Below the pieces are notes generated by a model. The model ran no database searches and was not told the DNA's origin. It worked only from the letters and a program-made list of their open reading frames with translations. From NCBI GenBank assembly GCA_027295645.1, contig JAPUKM010000121.1, positions 1-7,031 on the forward strand: a DNA stretch of 7,031 nt. The letters are read 5' to 3'. The stretch comes from Chloroflexota bacterium. GTDB lineage: Bacteria > Chloroflexota > Dehalococcoidia > Lucifugimonadales > JAPUKM01. The translations under genes and the position numbers were made by a program. This document shows positions 1 to 7,031 of this stretch, piece by piece. Numbering within the stretch: position 1 is the first letter of the stretch; every line of letters begins with the position of its first letter.

Positions 1-1
1 T

Positions 2-97
2 GGTTGGGCAAAGGAGACCTGTAAGCCGAGTTACAGGGTGACAGTGGAACGCCCGCCAACAAAGCTAACTGAAAAGCTAACGAACTCCAGGGCATAG
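2..97 (+). CDS. Possible C-terminal tail of a gene entering from the left edge
   Basis: One plus-strand frame is open from the window edge for 31 codons and ends at TAG 95-97. The peptide is basic and polar (it contains YRVTVERPPTKLTEKL) and has no family motif I recognise. An open run this short can occur by chance, and no start is visible, so this may be noncoding. The DNA carries a direct repeat, AAAGCTAAC at 61-69 and 73-81, which encodes the KLTEKLT part of the peptide. The other two plus-strand frames close early (within about 50 bases), which is the only support beyond the amino-acid composition. Confidence 0.15.
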   Translation, partial: GWAKETCKPSYRVTVERPPTKLTEKLTNSRA

Positions 98-156
98 CAC
101 CGCACGCGACGGTACGCTAGATACAACTACCGCCGGGGCGCCTCGACGTGATGGCA

Positions 157-171
157 TCAGATCGTATCTGA
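157..171. repeat. Small perfect inverted repeat
   Basis: TCAGAT and ATCTGA are separated by CGT, giving a 6-bp stem with a 3-nt spacer. No T-run follows on either strand, so it is a poor terminator. It lies between the stop of the small HTH gene (204) and the left edge, and could be a protein-binding site or chance. Confidence 0.3.
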
Positions 172-203
172 CAGCACCAGGTGGCATAGCTGTCGGACGA
201 CTT

Positions 204-437
204 TTAATCCACGTGTTGTGGGTTCGGGTACCCGATCCGGAACAGGCCCTGCAAACTGTCAGCTTCCAGCACTGCCCGCAGATTTAATCCGACTCTCTTC
301 AGCCTCATATGGATGTAGGCGTCAGAGCACCTAAGCTCTTGCGCAGCGGCGACGACCTGGCCATGTCGTTTTACCGCTTCAAGGACCTGCCATAAGGTGA
401 GCGGGAGTCTAGGGCGTCCCCGGAGAGTCTTCTTCAT
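204..437 (-). CDS. Small Fis-like helix-turn-helix DNA-binding protein
   Basis: This 77-residue basic protein looks like a stand-alone DNA-binding domain. Residues 7-10 (GRPR) resemble an AT-hook core. Residues 15-26 form a likely first helix. Residues 27-50 fit the Fis/HTH_8 pattern: a helix rich in Ala (VVAAAQEL), a turn around RCSD, then a recognition helix ending RLKRVGL. No enzymatic, sensor or membrane domain is present. The start is ATG at 437. The ribosome site is weak: the only GAGG lies 12 nt from the start and inside a palindrome (444-453), which suggests control at that site. The gene is on the same strand as the secA cluster but 350 bp past its end, so it is probably transcribed separately. 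It could be a chromosomal regulator or a relic of a mobile element; the sequence does not decide. Confidence 0.6.
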   Translation of the reverse strand: MKKTLRGRPRLPLTLWQVLEAVKRHGQVVAAAQELRCSDAYIHMRLKRVGLNLRAVLEADSLQGLFRIGYPNPQHVD

Positions 438-443
438 GGCCTA

Positions 444-453
444 GAGGCGCCTC
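444..453. promoter_or_regulatory. 10-bp palindrome upstream of the HTH gene, candidate operator
   Basis: GAGGCGCCTC is a perfect palindrome ending 6 nt before the ATG of the small HTH gene (minus strand), so a bound protein would cover its ribosome site. A 9-of-10 copy (GGGGCGCCTC) lies at 135-144, on the other side of the gene. An operator for autoregulation is an inference; GC-rich palindromes of this size also occur by chance. Confidence 0.3.
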
Positions 454-729
454 ACAAATTCTCAAAAAGTCCTTCTCTGCACTTTTCCGACTTACTCCTC
501 GTCTCCCCCCGGGGGAGGGCTCTCTGGCTCAGCGAGGGGCTGGCCACTCGCCGGTGGAGACACCGAGCGCCGTGGGACCGCATTCCTATACTTCTATCAC
601 CGGAGCCAACTTGCGTGGCTGGAGAAGATGGATGGCAACACGAGCATGGGAAAGAACTTCCAGTTCCCTTGCCTGGACTAAGTGTGTCCCGACGACTAGG
701 AGGTACCTGGGGGCCGGGGGGAGACAAGC

Positions 730-757
730 GGGGGGCGGTGGTCACGCCGCCACCCCC
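730..757 (-). terminator. GC-rich hairpin after the secA cluster, possible transcription end
   Basis: About 30 bp past the stop of the 237-codon gene, GGGGGCGGTGG (731-741) can pair with CCGCCACCCCC (747-757), with one mismatch and one wobble. A slightly shifted pairing is also possible. The position fits a 3' end for the minus-strand cluster. No run of T follows (CGCTTGTCTCC on the minus strand), so it is not a canonical intrinsic terminator; it may act as a pause or protect the 3' end. Confidence 0.35.
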
Positions 758-787
758 AAGGGGATCTCAATGCGGAACGGGAGGGAT

Positions 788-1501
788 CTACTGAGGGAGT
801 TGGTTTGGGCGGTGCATCTTCATGAGACGCTCCAGCCCCTTCTTGGTATCGCTGGCCACCCGGGAGCTGTCGGAGGAGGTAAAGCGGCGCTTGAACAGCC
901 AGTAGGTGAACTCCTTGAGCTCCGTGAGCGTAAGGGAGGGGGAATCGGACAGGCCCAACTCCTGCCGGAACGCACCGAGCAGCGCGTCGCGGCTCTCACT
1001 GTAGATCCGTCGGTAGGCCAGCTCTACCGTCTGCTCACTATCGGAAAAGCCCCTGGACCGCCGCTGCTTGCGCACCTCCTCCTCCACGGCCAGCAGAAGC
1101 GATTCCTCCACCACGACGCCGTAGAAGAAGTTCAGGTGGCCCCGGTATTTGTCACCCCCCAAAAGGTTGCGGAAGTCCGCCTCTTGAAGGACCTGCGGCA
1201 GCGTGTTCGAGAAGAGGAGGGCCTCCTTCTCCTCCTGGGGGACCAGCCCGTCCACCTCGTTCAGAAGCCGCTCCGCAAGGACCAGCCAGTCGAACGCCTC
1301 GCCCAGCAGGAGGTACTGGTAGCGGCGCCCATCGATCTCCTCATACGGCAGACCCCACTTACCAACGGCGGTCAGGAGGGCTATGGGCCATGCCTCCCCT
1401 TCAGCCAGGGAGTTTCGGAACCGGTCAACCACAGCAAGGCAGGCCGCGGATGTCTCTCCGTCGTGCGCGGGAAGAGATCCCGCTCCATTCGCTCCGGTCA
1501 C
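788..1501 (-). CDS. Conserved protein of unknown function, last gene of the secA cluster
   Basis: This 237-residue acidic, Leu/Glu-rich protein has no signal peptide, no membrane segment and no catalytic motif I recognise. It is probably cytosolic and largely helical. Blocks that look conserved are WPIALLTAVGKWGLP (38-52), GRRYQYLLLGEAFDWLVLAE (58-77), KYRGHLNFFYGVVVEE (118-133), and LKEFTYWLFKRR (195-206) followed by RVASDTKKGLERL (214-226). They resemble an uncharacterised protein that I associate with Chloroflexota, from memory. The start is GTG at 1501, supported by a GGAG ribosome site 7 nt upstream; the same frame meets a TGA nine codons further up. A short ORF ends across this GTG (GTGA), which suggests translational coupling. 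The gene follows secA by 124 nt with no visible promoter. A link to protein export is only an inference from position. Confidence 0.75.
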   Translation of the reverse strand: MTGANGAGSLPAHDGETSAACLAVVDRFRNSLAEGEAWPIALLTAVGKWGLPYEEIDGRRYQYLLLGEAFDWLVLAERLLNEVDGLVPQEEKEALLFSNTLPQVLQEADFRNLLGGDKYRGHLNFFYGVVVEESLLLAVEEEVRKQRRSRGFSDSEQTVELAYRRIYSESRDALLGAFRQELGLSDSPSLTLTELKEFTYWLFKRRFTSSDSSRVASDTKKGLERLMKMHRPNQLPQ

Positions 1502-1587
1502 TGTAGCTCTCCCTCCCCCACCTTGTCACCTATACGAGGCGGCGTCCCGACGCTTTTGGACACCCGGGCGATTTCGCGGTTGCTCAT
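1498..1587 (-). CDS. Possible 29-codon ORF overlapping the next gene start
   Basis: An ATG at 1587 opens 29 codons that end in TGA, sharing four bases (GTGA) with the GTG start of the 237-codon gene. The peptide begins MSNREIARVSKSVG, which resembles the first half of a helix-turn-helix but lacks a convincing second helix. The frame also runs upstream into the 3' end of secA without an ATG. Its ribosome site is weak (GGGG 6 nt before the ATG). It could be a leader peptide that couples translation, the remnant of a longer gene, or chance. The stop/start overlap is the best argument that it is read. Confidence 0.25.
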   Translation of the reverse strand: MSNREIARVSKSVGTPPRIGDKVGEGELQ

Positions 1588-1625
1588 GCCGTGCCCCAAA
1601 GCCTGCCCTTTCACGCACCGGATGC

Positions 1626-4289
<2,664 letters not shown>

Positions 4290-4303
4290 GACGACTGCTC
4301 TTC

Positions 4304-5251
4304 CTATTCAAACATAGCGCCGACGGAGAGGCCGTGGTGGATACGGTGAATGGCCTCTCCCAGGATCGGCGCGACGGACAGCACCGTCGTTTTGCCGTTG
4401 CGCTTGTTCTCGTCCACGGGCAGTGTATCGGTGACCACAAGCTCCTTAATGGGGCTGGCGGCAATACGCTCCGCTGCGTTCCCGGAGAGGACTCCATGGG
4501 TACAGCAGGCGTATACCTCCGTCACGCCGCGCTCCCTCAACGCGTCGATGGTGGAGAGCAGGGAGCCGCCCGTGGCGACCTCGTCGTCAATCATGACCGC
4601 TATTCGCCCCTCCACATCTCCTATCACATTCAACGTCTCCAGCTTGTCTTCGTTGCCCATCCGTCTCTTCTCGACGATGGCCAGCGGTGCCCCGATCCGC
4701 TCGGCCATGTTCCTTGCCCGTTTCGTCCCGCCGATGTCGACGGCAACAGCCACCGGCTTTTTCAACTCCTTGTCCACCATGTAGCGACTGAGGAGCGGCA
4801 GGGCGGTCAGCTCGTCGACGGGGATGCTGAAGAAGCCCTGTATCTGACCGGCGTGAAGGTCTATGGTCAACGCCCTGTCCGCACCCGCCGTGGTGATCAG
4901 GTCAGCCACCAGGCGAGCGGTGATGGGCACCCTGGGCTGGTCCTTCTTGTCGGTGCGGCCGTAGGCGTAGTACGGGATCACCGCCGTGATGCGGCCCGCC
5001 GAGGCGCGCTTGGCGGCGTCTATCATGATCAGCAGCTCCATGATGGCGTCGTTAACGGGTAGTGCGAAGGGCTGGACCAGGAACACGTCGCACTGGCGTA
5101 TGTTCTCTCCAAACTGCACAAAGGTGTTGCCGTTGGCAAATTTGAACACATCGGCCTCGCCCAACGGAATGCCAAGGTAGTCGCAGATAGATCGGGCCAG
5201 GTCCGGGTGGGCGTTCCCGGTGAAGACTCTCATCTCCTCAAAGGGTGGCAT
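4304..5251 (-). CDS. prs: Ribose-phosphate pyrophosphokinase (PRPP synthetase)
   Basis: The enzyme converts ribose 5-phosphate and ATP to PRPP and AMP in the cytosol, supplying purine, pyrimidine, NAD, His and Trp synthesis. The 315-residue length is normal for the bacterial enzyme. Family signatures are RASAGRITAVIPYYAYGRTDKK (82-103, the ATP-binding region), RVPITARLVADL (107-118), DLHAGQIQGFF (131-141), EKRR (194-197), IGDVEGR (210-216) and a PRPP-binding loop at 222-230. That loop reads DDEVATGGS, unlike the common DDMIDTGGT, and the N-terminal segment FANGNTFVQFGENIR (38-52) departs from FSDGE-type sequences, so this is a divergent subfamily; I expect it to be active. The ATG at 5251 is preferred because AGAGG lies 4 nt upstream; the next ATG (5233) has GAGGAG touching it, too close to work well. 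It follows the crotonase gene by 51 nt and precedes secA by 14 nt. Confidence 0.96.
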   Translation of the reverse strand: MPPFEEMRVFTGNAHPDLARSICDYLGIPLGEADVFKFANGNTFVQFGENIRQCDVFLVQPFALPVNDAIMELLIMIDAAKRASAGRITAVIPYYAYGRTDKKDQPRVPITARLVADLITTAGADRALTIDLHAGQIQGFFSIPVDELTALPLLSRYMVDKELKKPVAVAVDIGGTKRARNMAERIGAPLAIVEKRRMGNEDKLETLNVIGDVEGRIAVMIDDEVATGGSLLSTIDALRERGVTEVYACCTHGVLSGNAAERIAASPIKELVVTDTLPVDENKRNGKTTVLSVAPILGEAIHRIHHGLSVGAMFE

Positions 5252-5302
5252 GATGCCTCTTTCTCCCCTGTTCCGCCTGATTCAGAGCGGCTCCCCCTGG
5301 TT

Positions 5303-6124
5303 CTATCTTCCAGTATATTCCGGGGGCCGCTTCTCTCGGAAGGCCGCGAGCCCCTCTTTGTGATCCTCGGATGAAAGGGTGATGGTCTCGGCGGCGGCGG
5401 CCATCTGCATGGCCGTCTCCAGGTCAAACTCCAGCCCCTTGTACAGCATGAGCTTGGCGAGGCGCAGCGCGATAGGCGGCCCCTGGGCGATCTTGCGCGC
5501 CATCTCCATGGTGGCCGCTTCCAGCTCCTCTGCGTCCACCAGCCTGTTCAGCAGCCCGTGATGGTGCGCCTCCTGAGCCTCCATGAAGTCGCCGGTGAAG
5601 AGCAGCTCCGCCGCCTTGGCGACGCTCCCCAGCGCCTTCGCGTAGAGCCAGGTGCCGCCGTAGCCGGGGAACAGCCCTATGCGAACAAAGGCCACCATGA
5701 ACCGGGCGTTGGGCGAGCCGATGCGTAGGTCGCAGGCGCAGGCCAGGTCGAACCCGGCGCCCACGGCCACGCCGTTCACCATGGCGATGGTGGGCTTCTC
5801 CATACGGTGGAGGCCCAGGATCATCCGCTGAGGCAGGCGGAAGTTGCGCCGTATCTCCTCTGCGGACCGCTCGCCCGCGTGTATCCCCTGCTCGCCGCCT
5901 CCAGCCAGGCCGCGGGTGTCCGCGCCGGAGCAGAAGCCGCGCCCGGCCCCGGTCAGCACCAGCACCCGCATGTCGTCGTCATCGGCCACGTCTTCGATGG
6001 CCGCCACAAGCTCATGCTCCATGCGGTCATTGACGGCGTTGAGCCGCTCTGGCCGGTTGAGCGTAATCCTGGCGATGTGCTCGTCTGTGTCCTTGTCCAG
6101 GATAAGCGTTTCGAAGTCGGACAT
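5303..6124 (-). CDS. Enoyl-CoA hydratase/isomerase (crotonase) family protein
   Basis: This 273-residue protein has the crotonase fold, which binds acyl-CoA esters and stabilises an enolate. Typical blocks are ITLNRPERLNAV (20-31), the first oxyanion-hole segment GFCSGAD (63-69), the second NGVAVGAGFDLACACDLRI (117-135), FVRIGLFPGYGGTW (146-159), and LFTGDFMEAQEAHHHGLLNRLV (175-196). The two glutamates of classical hydratase are absent by alignment: Asp126 sits in the first place and Phe146 in the second. The PDSGG-type aspartate of related isomerases is Gly154 here. The exact reaction is therefore unknown, and naming it hydratase would be unsafe. The ATG at 6124 is chosen because AGAGGTGG lies directly upstream; an ATG nine codons earlier (6151) has no ribosome site and falls about where transcription should begin. 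It is the first gene of the minus-strand cluster leading into prs and secA. Confidence 0.93.
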   Translation of the reverse strand: MSDFETLILDKDTDEHIARITLNRPERLNAVNDRMEHELVAAIEDVADDDDMRVLVLTGAGRGFCSGADTRGLAGGGEQGIHAGERSAEEIRRNFRLPQRMILGLHRMEKPTIAMVNGVAVGAGFDLACACDLRIGSPNARFMVAFVRIGLFPGYGGTWLYAKALGSVAKAAELLFTGDFMEAQEAHHHGLLNRLVDAEELEAATMEMARKIAQGPPIALRLAKLMLYKGLEFDLETAMQMAAAAETITLSSEDHKEGLAAFREKRPPEYTGR

Positions 6125-6126
6125 CG

Positions 6127-6134
6127 CCACCTCT
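6127..6134 (-). promoter_or_regulatory. Ribosome binding site that fixes the crotonase gene start
   Basis: On the minus strand AGAGGTGG precedes the ATG at 6124, with AGAGG 5 nt away. It selects this start over the in-frame ATG at 6151. Confidence 0.7.
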
Positions 6135-6156
6135 TTTGTAACTCCTCGCATAGAGA

Positions 6157-6165
6157 ATTATAACA
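6157..6165 (-). promoter_or_regulatory. Extended -10 promoter for the crotonase-prs-secA cluster
   Basis: The minus strand reads TGTTATAAT: a perfect TATAAT with the TGn extension. No good -35 hexamer lies 16-18 bp upstream, as is common for extended -10 promoters. Transcription should begin near 6150, leaving a leader of about 25 nt before the ATG at 6124. No comparable promoter was found in the gaps before prs or secA, so this one may drive the whole cluster. Confidence 0.65.
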
Positions 6166-6275
6166 TAGGCATCCAAAGCTGAGACGGGAGGCAGCGTGCT
6201 GCATAACTCCGAGGGCCAAACCCAGTGCCGGGGAGGATGGTTTACTATGAAAAGACCCAAATGTAGAGGTGTGGC

Positions 6276-6503
6276 ATGCTCACCCTTTTCGGCTCTATCG
6301 CGGTATCAGTCATGATGGTCTCCTACTGGTTGGAGCCCCGGTCCAAATGGTTCGTTTTGCTCTTCGCAGGCGGCTCGGCGGCCACGGCACTCTATAGCGG
6401 ACTCGTGGAGGCGTACCCGATCACCGTCATCGAGGCCGTATGGGCTCTCATAGCGCTACGGCGCTTCGTCAGCAAGCACCGGGCAACCCTGGTGAGTGAC
6501 TGA
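6276..6503 (+). CDS. Small three-segment membrane protein, CBU_0592-like
   Basis: This 75-residue protein has three hydrophobic stretches (about 2-18, 25-41 and 46-62) and a short basic C-terminus (RRFVSKHR), which by the positive-inside rule should face the cytoplasm. The pattern, with a Gly/Ala-rich second segment, an AYP turn before the third, and VIEAVWALIAL inside it, resembles the uncharacterised CBU_0592-type small membrane proteins and, more distantly, YgjV-like ones. This is from memory of the family pattern. The ATG at 6276 has GAGG 6 nt upstream. It is divergent from the crotonase gene and lies 126 nt before purA, which has its own promoter. No function is known to me, and its promoter is unclear (TACTAT at 6243-6248 is a weak candidate). 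Confidence 0.7.
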   Translation: MLTLFGSIAVSVMMVSYWLEPRSKWFVLLFAGGSAATALYSGLVEAYPITVIEAVWALIALRRFVSKHRATLVSD

Positions 6504-6573
6504 CGCTCCGCGACTCTATGGCGGCCCGCACCGAAATCAACCTGCGCACCCAATTCCAAACGCCCGCCCTTTT

Positions 6574-6582
6574 TGGTATACT
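6574..6582 (+). promoter_or_regulatory. purA: Extended -10 promoter for purA
   Basis: TGGTATACT combines a TGn extension with a TATACT -10 box. A weak -35 match (TTCCAA, 6554-6559) sits 17 bp upstream. Initiation near 6589 would give a leader of about 40 nt. Confidence 0.55.
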
Positions 6583-6592
6583 CTGTCCGGCT

Positions 6593-6609
6593 TCCCCCGC
6601 TGAGGGGGA
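6593..6609 (+). promoter_or_regulatory. Hairpin at the 5' end of the purA leader
   Basis: TCCCCC and GGGGGA form a 6-bp stem around the loop GCTGA, followed by TATTTTATG. It should begin only a few bases after the predicted purA start of transcription. It may stabilise the 5' end or act as a weak attenuator; the T-run is short and interrupted, so a true terminator is less likely. Confidence 0.4.
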
Positions 6610-6629
6610 TATTTTATGTAGGGGTCACC

Positions 6630-7031
6630 ATGCCGGCATACGCCGTAATCGGCGCACAGTGGGGAGACGAGGGGAAGGGGAAGGTCGTTGATTTCCTGGC
6701 CGAGCGGGCACAGTATGTGGTCCGCTTCTCCGGGGGCAACAACGCCGGCCACACCGTTATCAACGAGCTGGGCAAGTTCGGCCTGCACCTGGTGCCCTCG
6801 GGGATCTTCTGGCCGCAGGTCACCTGCATCATCGGCAACGGCGTGGTGGTGGACCCGGATGTGCTGCTGGAGGAGATCGCGGGTCTCCAGAAGCGGGGCG
6901 TCGACACCTCCAGGCTCTACATCAGCGACCGCGCCCACCTGATCATGCCCTACCACGTTGCTCTGGACGCCCTTGAGGAGGGTGCCCGGGGAGAGCTGGC
7001 GCTCGGCACCACGGGCAAGGGGGTGGGCCCC
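6630..7031 (+). CDS. purA: Adenylosuccinate synthetase, N-terminal part (cut by window edge)
   Basis: PurA joins IMP and aspartate with GTP to form adenylosuccinate, the first step from IMP to AMP. The first 134 codons are present (a full protein is usually about 430). The GTP-binding loop GDEGKGK is at 12-18, with Asp13 the expected catalytic base. His41 in GGNNAGHT sits at the same number as in E. coli. IGNGVVVDP is at 68-76. DRAHLIMPYHVALD (100-113) and GTTGKGVGP (126-134) match the IMP-binding segments. The ATG at 6630 has AGGGGT 4 nt upstream, and the protein begins directly with the family N-terminus. The frame is open to the last base, so the truncation is only the window boundary. It appears to be transcribed from its own promoter (6574-6582). 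Confidence 0.98.
   Translation, partial: MPAYAVIGAQWGDEGKGKVVDFLAERAQYVVRFSGGNNAGHTVINELGKFGLHLVPSGIFWPQVTCIIGNGVVVDPDVLLEEIAGLQKRGVDTSRLYISDRAHLIMPYHVALDALEEGARGELALGTTGKGVGP

Larger units (their letters stand above)
438..787. other. Gene-poor stretch with several short hairpins
   Basis: No convincing gene is seen. A 97-codon minus-strand frame (452-745) is Pro/Ser/Arg-rich, starts with GTG inside a hairpin, and looks spurious. A plus-strand frame open from 445 to TAA 679-681 has no ATG, although its end (AWLEKMDGNTSMGKNFQFP) has a coding-like composition and might be a decayed gene fragment. Short inverted repeats are frequent: CTCCCC/GGGGAG around 503-517, CGGTG-GAGA-CACCG at 552-565 (a GNRA-type loop on the plus strand), AGCCA/TGGCT at 604-620, and GAAC/GTTC at 654-666. 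Together they could mean a structured RNA, or simply GC-rich spacer. I cannot assign a known RNA family. Confidence 0.4.

Noticed and set aside
1..203. Search for tRNA, tmRNA or other RNA gene at the left edge
   Set aside because: No acceptor-stem pairing, T-loop consensus or other recognisable RNA signature was found on either strand.
465..486. AAAAGT/ACTTTT inverted repeat as a terminator
   Set aside because: The stem is only 6 A/T-rich pairs with a 10-nt loop, too weak for an intrinsic terminator.
568..582. T-box-like motif CGTGGGACCGC on the plus strand
   Set aside because: It matches much of the T-box consensus core, but no stem I or specifier loop is recognisable upstream, no terminator follows, and no plus-strand gene lies downstream.
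452..745. 97-codon minus-strand frame
   Set aside because: GTG start inside a hairpin, no ribosome site, Pro/Ser/Arg-rich low-information composition; most likely a chance open frame in GC-rich DNA.

Overview
The window is bacterial DNA, roughly 60% GC, tightly packed on the right and sparse on the left. The gene content points to a Chloroflexota (Dehalococcoidia-like) genome. That is an inference from the divergent Prs subfamily, the Prs-SecA pairing and the uncharacterised 237-residue protein after secA, which resembles proteins I associate with Chloroflexota. No taxonomic marker settles it.

Left part (1-787): sparse, with no long gene. It holds a possible tail of a gene entering from the left edge (ends at 97), a small hairpin, a 77-residue Fis-like helix-turn-helix protein on the minus strand (204-437) with a perfect 10-bp palindrome just upstream of its start, and about 350 bp without a convincing gene but with several short inverted repeats.

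Centre (788-6165): one minus-strand gene cluster, read right to left: a crotonase-fold acyl-CoA enzyme, ribose-phosphate pyrophosphokinase (prs), the SecA preprotein translocase ATPase, then a conserved protein of unknown function. A clear extended -10 promoter lies directly before the crotonase gene. No other promoter is obvious further down, gaps are short (51, 14 and 124 nt), and the secA ribosome site overlaps the prs stop codon, so a single transcript is likely. A 29-codon ORF in the secA-237 aa gap overlaps the next start as GTGA.

Right part (6166-7031): plus strand. A 75-residue three-segment membrane protein resembling the CBU_0592 type is followed by an extended -10 promoter and the first 134 codons of adenylosuccinate synthetase (purA), cut by the window edge. 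Prs (PRPP supply) and PurA (IMP to AMP) are both purine-pathway enzymes but lie in divergent transcription units.

Most of the window is ordinary housekeeping DNA. I found no strong evidence for a new system. The points most worth a second look are the crotonase homologue lacking both canonical catalytic glutamates, the unknown protein behind secA, and the palindrome next to the small HTH gene.
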